A stretch of DNA of 64,000 nt, from contig JAPPDJ010000139.1 of NCBI GenBank assembly GCA_028824555.1, forward strand, positions 1 to 64,000, written 5' to 3'. Below, in pieces: positions 52,150 to 60,681 of this stretch. This stretch comes from Gammaproteobacteria bacterium. GTDB lineage: Bacteria; Pseudomonadota; Gammaproteobacteria; Pseudomonadales; Azotimanducaceae. The notes beneath the pieces are model-generated. The model was given only the letters and a program-made list of their open reading frames with translations, ran no database searches and was not told the DNA's origin. Position numbers and translations under genes: made by a program. Every line of letters begins with the position of its first letter. The stretch's first letter is position 1.

Positions 52150-52923
52150 TCAGTCCTCCACCAGAATCGGAACCGGCAGGAGATTCAGGGTCGCTTGCCT
52201 CCGTGCCATGCGAATGCCGTCGCGAACCGGCGACTGATAGCTGTCGTCCAGGAATTCCCAGCGCTCGGCGCTGTTGTTCCACATGCCGGTCTCGTCACCG
52301 TCGCTGGTCTGGAAGAGGAGCGCCACCCGGCCGATCTGCAAGACGTCAACGATGCGCTCGGCGCCATCGATCTCGATCTTGCCGCTGTACGACCCAATGG
52401 TGCGGCCGTATTCGTTCTCGATCTGATAGGCGTTGAGCACCTGGCTGAACTTCTCGGACACGGCCACATCGGCGCGTTCCATGATGTCGCGCAGCCGATC
52501 CACCCGCTGCTCCCGCTCGTCGCGCAGGAACGGCGCGTCCAGGGCGATGAATTGCTCGAGCCCGTCGATCATGCGCAGCATCAGCGGCGTGATCTGGCGC
52601 TCGATGACGGTAACCTGATCGACCGACTCGCCGATCTCCGCCATCTCTCGTTCCTGGTTGGCGATCTGGCGATCCAGCTGGGCGTTGTACACGCGCAGGC
52701 CCTCGATCTCCTTCAACACCTGCTTGTAATCGTCGTAGAGCTCGCGGGTCTCCTCCGTGAGCGCGTCGATGCGGGTCTGGGAGGCCTTGGCCTGCTCGTT
52801 GATGCGCTCGGCCGCCGCGAACACCTCGACCAGCGTGGCGGCGGCGACGCCGGGCGCAAAGACGAGCGTCGCGATGCCTGCGATGAGCGGCACCTTGAGC
52901 CCCTTGGTGGAAAACATCTTCAT
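52150..52923 (-). CDS. DUF3450 periplasmic coiled-coil protein
   Basis: This 257-aa exported protein has a signal peptide ending GVAAATL. A long coiled coil (about 30-110: RIDALTEETRELYDDYKQVLKEIEGL) is followed by a C-terminal domain with EYGRTIGSYSGKIEIDG and VLQIGRVALLFQTSDGDETG. DUF3450 proteins are the usual first gene of TtpC-TonB2 operons; their biochemical role is unknown. It is the first gene here, with a likely promoter 230-260 bases upstream. Confidence 0.9.
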   Translation of the reverse strand: MKMFSTKGLKVPLIAGIATLVFAPGVAAATLVEVFAAAERINEQAKASQTRIDALTEETRELYDDYKQVLKEIEGLRVYNAQLDRQIANQEREMAEIGESVDQVTVIERQITPLMLRMIDGLEQFIALDAPFLRDEREQRVDRLRDIMERADVAVSEKFSQVLNAYQIENEYGRTIGSYSGKIEIDGAERIVDVLQIGRVALLFQTSDGDETGMWNNSAERWEFLDDSYQSPVRDGIRMARRQATLNLLPVPILVED

Positions 52924-53152
52924 TCAATCCTTCCCTGCGGGATTATGGAATTGCCAACACGACATGGAGGCGATGCCTGACTCAGGGTTTGCGCAAGGCG
53001 TTCCCCCTTGAAGAAGCGCGCAACGCTCCGCCACTGTCGTCCGTCTGTTCAGCGTCGAGATCGATCCACTAGCGGACGGGCCGGGCAACGCTGCACGCGC
53101 CCACCGACCAAACCGAAAGTCCTTTCCCTACCCCCTGAGCCAGTGCGGCGAA

Positions 53153-53180
53153 GGATTAGCAAACACTTCGGCATTGTCAA
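53153..53180 (-). promoter_or_regulatory. Predicted promoter of the TonB2-type operon
   Basis: On the minus strand a perfect TTGACA is followed after 16 bp by TAATCC preceded by TGC (an extended -10-like arrangement). It lies in the 330-bp gene-free gap 52924-53253, which otherwise holds no ORF, RNA or repeat that I can support. No Fur box is obvious. Confidence 0.4.
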
Positions 53181-53253
53181 CACTTGCATTTGCCAGATTC
53201 GTCGCACTGTCTCAAGGGGGCCGACACATTGCGTCGCCTCCCTCGAAGCACCC

Positions 53254-53922
53254 TCAGCCGATGTGCTCGCCGAACAGTGCCAGCGTGCGCTCGCGGGCGA
53301 GATTCGCCGACGCCTCGTGGTAGCTCGCACGGTGGTCGCAGTTGAAGCCGTGGTCGGCACCGTAGACATGCACGGGGATGTCCGGATGCGCTGCCTTCAC
53401 CTGGTCCACATCCGACATCGGAATGTGCGCGTCGAGTTCGCCGAAGTGCATGATGACCGGGCACTTGGCAGTGCGCTCCAGTTCCCCGGCGATGCCGCCG
53501 CCGTAGTAGGCGGACGCACAAGCGATGCCGGAAAGATCGCACGCCGAGAGCCACGTCATGAGGCCACCGAAGCAGTAGCCGACCACGCCCACCTTGCCGT
53601 ACTTTCCGGCTTCCTCGATGGTGGCCTGCAAGTCCTTCATCGCGTCTTCGCGGGCTAGCCCCTGAAACGCCAGCCCCATGCCGCGGGTCATGTCGTCGCC
53701 TTCGTAGCCGAGTTCCACGTCGCGCTCGACGCGGTCGAAGATCTGCGGCGCCAGCGCCGCGTAGCCGGCGGCGGCATAGCCGTCCGCCACTTCGCGGATG
53801 TGCGAGTTGACGCCGAAAATCTCCTGAATCACCACGACGGCACCTTTGGCCTCGCCCTCGGGCAGCGCTTCGTACACGCCAAAGGTGAACCCGTCCACCG
53901 CCCGCAATTGCCTTTGACCCAT
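53254..53922 (-). CDS. Dienelactone hydrolase family protein
   Basis: This 222-aa alpha/beta-hydrolase of the dienelactone hydrolase type has its nucleophile Cys in VGVVGYCFGGLMTWLSA. The Asp and His of the triad lie later, in HFGELDAHIPMSDVD and GADHGFNCDHRASY. The usual substrate is 4-carboxymethylenebutenolide, but many members are general esterases. The start at 53922 is supported by GGGAGGAGAC directly before ATG; the ORF-track start at 53952 lies before that site. Confidence 0.88.
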   Translation of the reverse strand: MGQRQLRAVDGFTFGVYEALPEGEAKGAVVVIQEIFGVNSHIREVADGYAAAGYAALAPQIFDRVERDVELGYEGDDMTRGMGLAFQGLAREDAMKDLQATIEEAGKYGKVGVVGYCFGGLMTWLSACDLSGIACASAYYGGGIAGELERTAKCPVIMHFGELDAHIPMSDVDQVKAAHPDIPVHVYGADHGFNCDHRASYHEASANLARERTLALFGEHIG

Positions 53923-54039
53923 GTCTCCTCCCTGGTCGTTTGGAAAGCGCAAGGCGGCGAAGCCTACTACAGCAGCCGAGGCAAGGCTTGTTCCCGCCCG
54001 TCTTGGCGCCCCCCAAGGTCTCGGCTGGCGCGCGCCGCG

Positions 54040-54137
54040 GTAGGGGCACGTAGGGGCGGGGCTCGTCCCCGCCCGTCTTTGGTGTACCGCACGGCTTCGG
54101 ATTGGCCAACACTCGCGACCCCAAGGTTCGCCCCTGC
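54040..54137. repeat. GTAGGGGC-bordered repeat, copy 3
   Basis: A truncated GTAGGGGCAC is followed at 54050 by GTAGGGGCGGGGCTCGTCCC and its hairpin partner CCCGCCCGTCTT; a near-inverse border GCCCCTGC ends the unit. Another partial copy (GCTTGTTCCCGCCCGTCTTG) lies at about 53984. Together they fill most of the 330-bp gap 53923-54252 upstream of phoB. Confidence 0.6.
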
Positions 54138-54252
54138 GAAGTTGTACTCGTTCCGCCGACCGACGCCCCGCAACCGCCCATCAGGTGCAATCCCCCTGTA
54201 ACATTCCCGCTACTGGTCGTCCGCCCCCGTCAGTCACGCTTGGGCATCATCG

Positions 54253-54978
54253 ATGGACTCGAACGCCATCCTCGTCGTTGAGGATGAAAATGACATTCGC
54301 GAGATGCTTGCCTTCTCGCTCGAACGGGCCGGCTTCACGGTCATCCCCTCGGAGACGGCCGAGCAGGCGTTGGCATTGCTCGAAGGGCCGCTGCCTGGGC
54401 TCGTCATCATCGACTGGATGCTGCCCGGCATGAGCGGTGTGGAACTGGCGCGCAAGCTGCGGCGGGACCCCCTCACCAGCGACCTGCCGCTGCTGATGCT
54501 CACGGCACGAGGCGAGGAGGCGGACAAGCTCAAGAGCTTCGACGCCGGCATCGACGACTACGTCACCAAGCCGTTTTCGCCACGCGAATTGATTGCCCGC
54601 ATCCGCGCCCTGCGGCGGCGCAGCGGCGACAGCGAAGACGGCACGATCACGTTCATGGGGCTGACCCTCGACACCAAGGGGCACCGGCTCTCGGCCGGCG
54701 AAGAGGTCATCCACGTCGGTCCCACCGAGTTCCGCCTGCTCGAGCTCATGATGCGCAACCCCTCCCGCGCCTTCAATCGAACGCAGCTTCTCGACCGGGT
54801 GTGGGGCCGCAACGTCTATGTGGAGGAGCGCACCGTCGATGTGTACGTGCTGCGCCTCAGGCGAGCGCTGGCGCCGTTCGGCATGGATCGCATGGTGGAA
54901 ACGGTGCGCGGGGTGGGCTATCGGTTTTCACCGCACGCCGGCGGGGCGCCCTCTTCGAGCGGTTCGGAAACCCGCTGA
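54253..54978 (+). CDS. phoB: Phosphate-type response regulator PhoB
   Basis: This 241-aa OmpR-class regulator is close to PhoB. Receiver motifs are VVEDENDIREMLAFSLERAGF, phospho-acceptor Asp in LVIIDWMLPGMSGVELARKLR and YVTKPFSPRELIARI. The winged helix has VGPTEFRLLELMMRNPSRAFNRTQLLDRVWG and VDVYVLRLRRAL. Its TGA overlaps the phoR ATG (TGATG). No convincing Pho box was found upstream. Confidence 0.9.
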   Translation: MDSNAILVVEDENDIREMLAFSLERAGFTVIPSETAEQALALLEGPLPGLVIIDWMLPGMSGVELARKLRRDPLTSDLPLLMLTARGEEADKLKSFDAGIDDYVTKPFSPRELIARIRALRRRSGDSEDGTITFMGLTLDTKGHRLSAGEEVIHVGPTEFRLLELMMRNPSRAFNRTQLLDRVWGRNVYVEERTVDVYVLRLRRALAPFGMDRMVETVRGVGYRFSPHAGGAPSSSGSETR

Positions 54979-56099
54979 TGGCGAACGCGCCACGGCATTC
55001 GGAACGGGCGGGCGTGCGCGGACTCGTGGAACGCCTGGACGGCGTGTTCGGCAGTCGGCGGCTCGGGCGCGAACTGGCTCTCTTGCAGCGCACCTTCGAC
55101 GCGGTTCCCGATGGCTGGATGGTGCTCGGCGATTCCGGTGCCGTAGCCACGGAAAACGACGCCGCGAGACGCCTCCTTGGCATGGTGCGGGGCGACCACC
55201 GCACCCTCGTCGAAGTGGCGCGGGACCCGGCAGTGGATTCGCTGATAGCCGGCGAGGTCGAGGACGGCATCGTCGAGATCGCCTCGCCCATCGACGAATC
55301 GACGCGGCTGGAACTGCGTCACATCCGCGCCGACGGCGGTCAATCCATCGTCTTGGTGCGCGACGTGACGACCCTCAACCGCCTTCTGACGATGCGCCAG
55401 GACTTCATTGCCAACGTCTCGCACGAGCTGCGCACGCCACTCACCGTGATCGTCGGCTACCTCGAAGCCCTCGAGGACGACGACATCGACCTCGACACCA
55501 TGCGTCGTCTGCTAAATCGCCTGCATGCCCCGGCAGAACGAATGAAGGCGCTGGTGGATGATCTGTTGACGCTGACGCGGCTGGAGTCCTCGCCCATGCC
55601 GGGGCCAGACGACGTGGAAGTCGTCAACGTGGCGGCGATGGTGGACTCCATCGTTGCCGAGGCGCGGCAGCTTGCCGGCCCCGAGCATGAATTCCACATT
55701 GCCGTCGACTCTGACCTCTGCGTTGCCGGGGTGCCGACCGAACTGCACAGCGCCTGCTTCAACCTCGTTGCCAACGCCATCCGCTACAGCCCGGACGGCG
55801 GCCCCATCCACGTGCGCTGGCAGGCGAGCGACTCGGGGCCGCGCTTTGAGGTTGAGGACGCCGGACAAGGCATCGCCGCCGAGCACCTCTCCCGCCTCAC
55901 CGAACGCTTTTTTCGGGTGGACCTTGCCGACAGCCGCGCCCGAGGCGGTACTGGGCTCGGCCTCGCCATCGTCAAGCACGTGCTGCGCAGGCACAATTCG
56001 GAGCTTAGGGTCGCAAGCGAAGTGGGCGAGGGCAGCGTGTTCCATTTCGTTTTGCCGGCCATCTCCACGAGCGAGACTGGAGCCGCACCGCCGGCATAG
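54978..56099 (+). CDS. phoR: PhoR-like histidine kinase without membrane helices
   Basis: This 373-aa kinase has a PAS-like region (about 40-135: TFDAVPDGWMVLGDSGAVATEN). HisKA has phospho-acceptor His in FIANVSHELRTPLTVIVGYLEAL, and HATPase has NLVANAIRYSPDGG, DAGQGIAAEHL and GGTGLGLAIVKHVLRRH. These blocks match PhoR. Canonical PhoR has two N-terminal membrane helices; none is visible here, so it may be cytosolic or anchored by PhoU/Pst partners not in the window. The start is 54978, fused to the phoB stop. Confidence 0.87.
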   Translation: MANAPRHSERAGVRGLVERLDGVFGSRRLGRELALLQRTFDAVPDGWMVLGDSGAVATENDAARRLLGMVRGDHRTLVEVARDPAVDSLIAGEVEDGIVEIASPIDESTRLELRHIRADGGQSIVLVRDVTTLNRLLTMRQDFIANVSHELRTPLTVIVGYLEALEDDDIDLDTMRRLLNRLHAPAERMKALVDDLLTLTRLESSPMPGPDDVEVVNVAAMVDSIVAEARQLAGPEHEFHIAVDSDLCVAGVPTELHSACFNLVANAIRYSPDGGPIHVRWQASDSGPRFEVEDAGQGIAAEHLSRLTERFFRVDLADSRARGGTGLGLAIVKHVLRRHNSELRVASEVGEGSVFHFVLPAISTSETGAAPPA

Positions 56100-56107
56100 G
56101 AGAAGCC

Positions 56108-56755
56108 ATGATTCGCGCCATCCTTTGGGATTTCGGCGGCGTATTCACCACGAGCCCGTTCGAGGCGTTCGCCCGCTTCGAGGCAGCGAACGGCCTGCCG
56201 CAGGACTTCATTCGGAGCATCAACTCCACCGATCCCGACACCAACGCCTGGGCCCGGTTCGAGGCCTCGGAAATCGACGTGGACGAGTTCGACGACGCCT
56301 TCCGCCTCGAGGCCGAAGCCCGCGGCCACAGCGTGCGCGGCAAGGACGTGCTTGAGCTTCTTTCCGGCGATTTCCGCCCGCGGATGGCGGCGGTGCTGGC
56401 GGAATGCCGCCGCCACTACCGCGTGGGTTGCATCACCAACAACATGAAGAAGGCCGGCGACGGGCCGGCCATGGCGCAAGACGACGGCAAGGCCCGCCGG
56501 GCACAGGAAGTGATGGCGATGTTCGAGATCGTCGTCGAATCGAGCGTGGAAGGCGTGCGCAAGCCAAACCCGCGCATCTACGAAATCGCCTGCGAGCGGC
56601 TGGACGTGAAGCCGTCGGAAACCGTGTTCCTGGACGACCTCGGCATCAACCTAAAGCCGGCCCGGGCCATGGGCATGACAACGATCAAGGTCGTCACCGA
56701 AACGCAGGCCATCGACGAACTTGCAGCGGCGACGGGGCGCACCTTCCCGCCTTGA
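56108..56755 (+). CDS. HAD-IA family hydrolase
   Basis: This 215-aa haloacid-dehalogenase-like protein has motif I AILWDFGGVFTTSPFEAF, with Gly where the second Asp of DxD usually sits, as in the ACAD10/sEH-N-like branch. GCITNNMKKA is motif II, KPNPRIYEIACERL has the motif III Lys, and VFLDDLGINLKPARAMGM is motif IV. A phosphatase or dehalogenase-like role is possible. It starts nine bases after phoR, so it may be cotranscribed with phoBR. Confidence 0.87.
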   Translation: MIRAILWDFGGVFTTSPFEAFARFEAANGLPQDFIRSINSTDPDTNAWARFEASEIDVDEFDDAFRLEAEARGHSVRGKDVLELLSGDFRPRMAAVLAECRRHYRVGCITNNMKKAGDGPAMAQDDGKARRAQEVMAMFEIVVESSVEGVRKPNPRIYEIACERLDVKPSETVFLDDLGINLKPARAMGMTTIKVVTETQAIDELAAATGRTFPP

Positions 56756-56816
56756 GGGATTGCGGAATCCTTGCCGAAGCGCCCCGGCCGGGCCAAGACG
56801 GGTGGCGCGTTGCTCT

Positions 56817-57728
56817 TTAGCCCCGTTCGGGAGCGCCTACGGAAGCGAGCAGTGCCTTCACATCCTCGGGGGTTGGGATGGAGCTTGCCGCGCCGGCCTT
56901 CGTGACCGCAAGTGCGCCGGCGGCAGAGGCTTTGCGGAGCGCGGGGGAGATCTCGTCACCCGCCAAGAGGGCGGCCATCAGGTAGCCGATGAAGGCGTCC
57001 CCGGCGGCGGTTTCGTCCACGGCCTGGACCGGGTAGGCAGGCATGGCCCTGGTTCCGTCTGGGCTCGCGCAGAGCAGGCCCTCGCGCCCGAGCGTCAAGA
57101 CGACGTCCATGTTCGGATACCGCTGGCAAAGCGACTCTAAGGCCTTCGGTGGATCCCCCTCCCCCGCAAGCGCCGCGGCCTCGATTTCGTTGACGATGAG
57201 CAAGGCGATGTCCGACAGGTCGTAGCCGGCCTCGCGGCCGTCGACAGGGGCAACGTTGAAGGCCACCCGCGCGCCGCGCCGCGAGGCGGCCGCCAGCACT
57301 CCCTCAAGGTCGTTGATCTCGTTCTGCAACAGCAGCCAGTCGTCCGGCGCCAGTGCATCGAGCGCGGTGGTCACGTCGGCTTCGGCAAGCTCCCTGTTGG
57401 TGCCGCCGGCAATGACGATGGCGTTCTCCCCCGCCGCGTTCACCTGAATAACCGCATGGCCCGAGGCACCCGCTGCAACGCGCACCCCAGACGCAGCCAC
57501 GCCGGCCTCCGCAAGCACCTCCTTGAGCCAGGCCCCGTCTTCGCCAACGCAGCCCACGTGCATCACTTCGGCCCCGGCCCGCGCCGCCGCCACGGATTGA
57601 TTCAGTCCCTTGCCTCCCGGAAAGACCTCGTGGCCGAGACTTGCCACGGTTTCGCCGGGGCCGGTGATGTCCGGCACCGAATACACATGGTCAATGCAAA
57701 GGGACCCCAAGTTCACGAGCTTGCCCAC
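56817..57728 (-). CDS. rbsK: Ribokinase-like PfkB kinase
   Basis: This 303-aa ribokinase-family enzyme has LVNLGSLCIDHVYSVPDI, HEVFPGGKGLNQSVAAARAG and the C-terminal AVDETAAGDAFIGYLMAALLAG, where Thr-Ala-Ala-Gly-Asp carries the catalytic Asp and anion hole. NAAGENAIVIAGGTNRELA matches ribokinases rather than the adenosine-kinase-like paralogue at 1478. Substrate ribose is likely but not proven; no ribose transporter lies nearby. Confidence 0.88.
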   Translation of the reverse strand: MGKLVNLGSLCIDHVYSVPDITGPGETVASLGHEVFPGGKGLNQSVAAARAGAEVMHVGCVGEDGAWLKEVLAEAGVAASGVRVAAGASGHAVIQVNAAGENAIVIAGGTNRELAEADVTTALDALAPDDWLLLQNEINDLEGVLAAASRRGARVAFNVAPVDGREAGYDLSDIALLIVNEIEAAALAGEGDPPKALESLCQRYPNMDVVLTLGREGLLCASPDGTRAMPAYPVQAVDETAAGDAFIGYLMAALLAGDEISPALRKASAAGALAVTKAGAASSIPTPEDVKALLASVGAPERG

Positions 57729-57915
57729 GATCTACTCCTCTCATCGCACCGCGAGATGATAGAAGCTCGCGCGCCCTCGGGCGCGGCCCAATGTGGACGC
57801 CCGCGGCCCTCAGCCGGGTTTGTCAATCTATATCCATCCGCGCCATCGCGCCGATACACTTGGGTTCGGGCGTGCTCGTCGGGCGCCGCCAGGATGGGAA
57901 CAAGGAGAAGCGCGA

Positions 57916-58893
57916 GTGCCGGTCGAGATTTTCATGGTGGCCGGCTTTCTGCTGGCGGCGTATTCGGTAGTCGCCAACGACTCGATCCAAACGCTCGGCA
58001 CCTTCCTCTCTTCCAATTCCCATCGCCCTTGGTGGGTGCTGTGGATGTTCGGCAGCAGCATCCTCCTCGTGGTGCTGCTCTATGGCTGGATCGTCAACGA
58101 CGGCGACGCCTCCTATGGTCGCCTCAACGCCTTCCCACTACCCCCCGGCGGGGTCTCGTGGATTCACGTCATCCCGCCCCTCGCGCTGCTCGTTCTCACC
58201 CGCCTTGGCGTGCCGGTGAGCACCACCTTTCTGGTGCTCACGCTGTTCGCGGTCACGGGCGGTGCGCCGGGCAACCTCGGCAGCATGCTGATCAAGTCTG
58301 CACTCGGCTATGTCGTCGCCTTCGCAACCGCGATCATCCTGTTCCTGCTGGTCTTCAAGCGCCTGAGCGAGTACTTCCACCGTACCCGTGAGGCCGAGAT
58401 GCCAAGCTACTGGGTGGTGCTGCAATGGGCTTCCACGGGGTTTCTGTGGAGCCAGTGGCTGATTCAGGACCTAGCCAACATCTTCGTCTATCTGCCGCGC
58501 GAGGTTCCGGGCAGTTGGCTGCTGTTCGGCATCCTCGCGCTGGTGGCCATGCAGGGCTACATCTTCTACCAGTTCGGCGGCGAGATTCAGAAGATCGTCA
58601 CCTCCAAGACCGACACCACCGACATCCGTGCCGCCACCATCATCGACTTCATCTACGGTATGGTGCTCCTGGTGTTCAAGGAAGCGAGCGACATGCCCAT
58701 GAGCACGACGTGGGTGTTCCTCGGCATTCTGGCGGGACGCGAGTTTGCGCTGTCCACATTCCTTAGCGACACCGACGCCGGCGCCACCACTCGCAAGGTT
58801 CTGTCCGACGCCGGCAAAGCGTTTGCGGGACTGGTGGTGAGCGTCGTCCTTGCCTTCGGGATGCCGTGGCTGGCGCAGACGCTGTTCGGCTGA
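57916..58893 (+). CDS. PiT-like integral membrane protein
   Basis: This 325-aa polytopic membrane protein has features of the inorganic phosphate transporter (PiT) fold. The N-terminal VVANDSIQTLGTFLSS resembles the GANDxANxxGT signature, and two VPVSTTFLVLTLFAV / MPMSTTWVFLGILAG segments resemble the paired VSTTH motifs of PiT repeats. It is shorter than standard PiT proteins and annotated homologues are mostly uncharacterised. I place the start at GTG 57916 with AAGGAGAAG upstream, not at the ORF-track 57793. It lies about 2 kb after phoBR, which fits phosphate but is only circumstantial. Confidence 0.72.
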   Translation: MPVEIFMVAGFLLAAYSVVANDSIQTLGTFLSSNSHRPWWVLWMFGSSILLVVLLYGWIVNDGDASYGRLNAFPLPPGGVSWIHVIPPLALLVLTRLGVPVSTTFLVLTLFAVTGGAPGNLGSMLIKSALGYVVAFATAIILFLLVFKRLSEYFHRTREAEMPSYWVVLQWASTGFLWSQWLIQDLANIFVYLPREVPGSWLLFGILALVAMQGYIFYQFGGEIQKIVTSKTDTTDIRAATIIDFIYGMVLLVFKEASDMPMSTTWVFLGILAGREFALSTFLSDTDAGATTRKVLSDAGKAFAGLVVSVVLAFGMPWLAQTLFG

Positions 58894-58936
58894 GGCGCTT
58901 TGGCAGTGGCGCCAGCGCACTCGGTTGCAGCTACGG

Positions 58937-59179
58937 CTAGCCGCCCTCGATTCGATGCATGAAGAACACCTCGGCGTTCGGGCCGATCGGTTCGAGCCAG
59001 GCGTCCTGGTAGATCTGCCCGTCGATGGCCACGGCAGTCTTTTGCAGCACCTCGTCGATGCCGGGCCACTTCTCGTTCAAGGCGCGCACCAGCGCCCGGA
59101 AGTTCTTGCACTCCACTTCCACCTCGCGTGTGCCGTCGGTGTTCGTCATCAGGTGGTCGGGAAAGACGACCTTGGCCAT
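58937..59179 (-). CDS. MoaD/ThiS-family sulfur-carrier-like protein
   Basis: This 80-aa beta-grasp (ubiquitin-like) protein ends in IEGG, the C-terminal Gly-Gly needed for adenylation and thiocarboxylation in MoaD/ThiS-type carriers. Other typical sequence is FRALVRALNEKWPGIDEVL and VAIDGQIYQDAWLEPIGPNAEVFFM. No MoaE, MoeB-like E1 or thiazole genes are adjacent, so its partner is unknown. The start is 59179 with GGAGAGG upstream; the ORF track adds nine residues. Confidence 0.83.
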   Translation of the reverse strand: MAKVVFPDHLMTNTDGTREVEVECKNFRALVRALNEKWPGIDEVLQKTAVAIDGQIYQDAWLEPIGPNAEVFFMHRIEGG

Positions 59180-59275
59180 GGACCTCTCCGCTGTTCGATG
59201 GCGCAATGGTATCGAACACGACGCGTGGTAGGCTCGCCACCCGTTCCACCTAGCAGTTCACACGGAGAGAACTCC

Positions 59276-59731
59276 ATGCACAAGGTCGCCCTCGCCTTCG
59301 CCCTATGCACGGTTGCCGTCGGCGTCGCCGCAGAGTCCACCATCGAGAAACTGGCGTGGATGACCGGCACCTGGTCCGGGCCCGTCGGCGAAGGCACCCT
59401 GGAGGAGAACTGGACCGTCCCTCGCGACGGCTCGATCCAATCCTTGGTGCGCATGACCGCTGGGGGAACGACGGCGATGGTGGAGTTGATCGTCGTCGAG
59501 GAATCCGAAGGCGGCCTCGTGCTGCACCTCGAACAATGGAACCCGGGCTACGAATCCCGCGGCCCGGCGACGAAAATGCGCTCAACGAGCATCGGCGAGA
59601 ACGAAGTCTCCTTCGAGGTCGTCGGCGAAGGCGCCTTCAAGACCCTCGCCTACAAGCGCCCCGCCGACGGCGAGTTCGAGATCCACATCGACGGCGCAAT
59701 GGTCATCAAGCTGACTGCCGCTGACGACTGA
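59276..59731 (+). CDS. Exported DUF6265-like lipocalin-type protein
   Basis: This 151-aa protein has a short signal peptide (MHKVALAFALCTVAVGVAAE). LAWMTGTWSGPVGEGTLEENW opens a small beta-barrel domain matching DUF6265/lipocalin-like proteins. The rest is alternating strands, ending FEIHIDGAMVIKLTA. Function unknown. GGAGAG precedes the ATG. Confidence 0.8.
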   Translation: MHKVALAFALCTVAVGVAAESTIEKLAWMTGTWSGPVGEGTLEENWTVPRDGSIQSLVRMTAGGTTAMVELIVVEESEGGLVLHLEQWNPGYESRGPATKMRSTSIGENEVSFEVVGEGAFKTLAYKRPADGEFEIHIDGAMVIKLTAADD

Positions 59732-59770
59732 TCCTTCGTCGCGTCAAGCCAACATATTCGCTCGATGCCG

Positions 59771-60347
59771 TCATGTAGCGAAGGCACGGCCTGTTGCCGC
59801 TAGACGGTCCAAAGTCGCCACTCGCTCGTCCTCTTCTCCGAGTGCCTGCACCAGCACGCTGCGGACTTCTGCCACCTCCAGAGTGGAAGCTGCGTTCATT
59901 TCCTCGAGGTCAACCCAGTCCTTGCTCCGGTTGAACAGCGCCTTGAAGATGGCGGTGTCCAAACAGCTCAGAAACGGCAGCTCGGCACCACCGAAAGGCT
60001 CAATCCGCACCCGCCCGGAAGCCGCCTCGTGCATGGGGACGGAGTTCAGGAAGATGTCCACCGGCGTCTGGCCCCAAAACAACCGCGCCTGACCATCTTC
60101 CTCAAGCCGAGCAACATCCGCAGAGGAGAGCACGATGGCCGCCGGTAGCGCGTCCCGCAGCAACGACGCGCTGGAATCGGAGATGAAGACGTTTTACGTC
60201 GACGCCAACCGTCCCCCGCGGGTCCCGGACGCACCACGCCAACGCTAGCGCTCCACCGATGGCGTGAGGCAAACCGGCATCCGCCAGCGCCCGATGGATC
60301 GCGACCACCTTCGCAACGATGTCCACGGCAGACGTGCCTAAGGTCAA
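59771..60347 (-). pseudogene. Frameshifted AbiEii-like nucleotidyltransferase
   Basis: Two overlapping ORFs form one nucleotidyltransferase of about 191 aa. The first encodes RALADAGLPHAIGGALALAW and RDPRGTVGVDV, a Gly-Gly...Asp-x-Asp active site. It then leaves frame at an AAAA run (60192-60195 on the plus strand, TTTT). Removing one A restores DVNVFISDSSASLLRDALPAA and joins the second ORF (FWGQTPVDIFLNSVPMHEAA). This is the AbiEii/AbiGii-like toxin family. The frameshift may be mutation, sequencing error or programmed slippage. The TTG start at 60347 overlaps the partner gene. Confidence 0.75.
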
Positions 60348-60568
60348 CCGGTCCGCTCGTCCACACGGGTCTCAAGCAGGCGCTTTAGCACGGGGTACTC
60401 CAAGGCGCCTCGCGGTGGCGCTTTGAACTCGGCCGCCAGCAGCAATGCCTCCTCAAGCTCTTTGCCCTTGGGGCCGCGGGGCAGGGGCCGGGCCCTCCTT
60501 CGCGAACGCTCGGTTGCCGCAATCAGGCGAGTGATTTTATCGGCCACATCCGCGGATCGGTATTCCAT
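60344..60568 (-). CDS. Small partner of the nucleotidyltransferase (putative antitoxin)
   Basis: This 74-aa charged protein reads ITRLIAATERSRRRARPLPRGPKGKELEEALLLAAEF and YPVLKRLLETRVDERT, mostly helical. It overlaps the nucleotidyltransferase start by four bases (TTGA), the arrangement seen for antitoxin-toxin pairs of this type. No DNA-binding motif is clear, so antitoxin function is a guess from position. Confidence 0.5.
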   Translation of the reverse strand: MEYRSADVADKITRLIAATERSRRRARPLPRGPKGKELEEALLLAAEFKAPPRGALEYPVLKRLLETRVDERTG

Positions 60569-60681
60569 GCAAAGCCTGCGTTCCGCCGCAACGAACGCAA
60601 TATAGCACCGGAACTGCCGAGGACTACGTCACACCCTGCGGCGCGCCTCACAAGCTCAAGACGCCGCACTCGGCGACGCAC

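Noticed and set aside
54191-54252. Possible Pho box upstream of phoB (CTGTAACATTC)
   Set aside because: Only one weak half-site; the second 7-bp direct repeat of a Pho box is absent.
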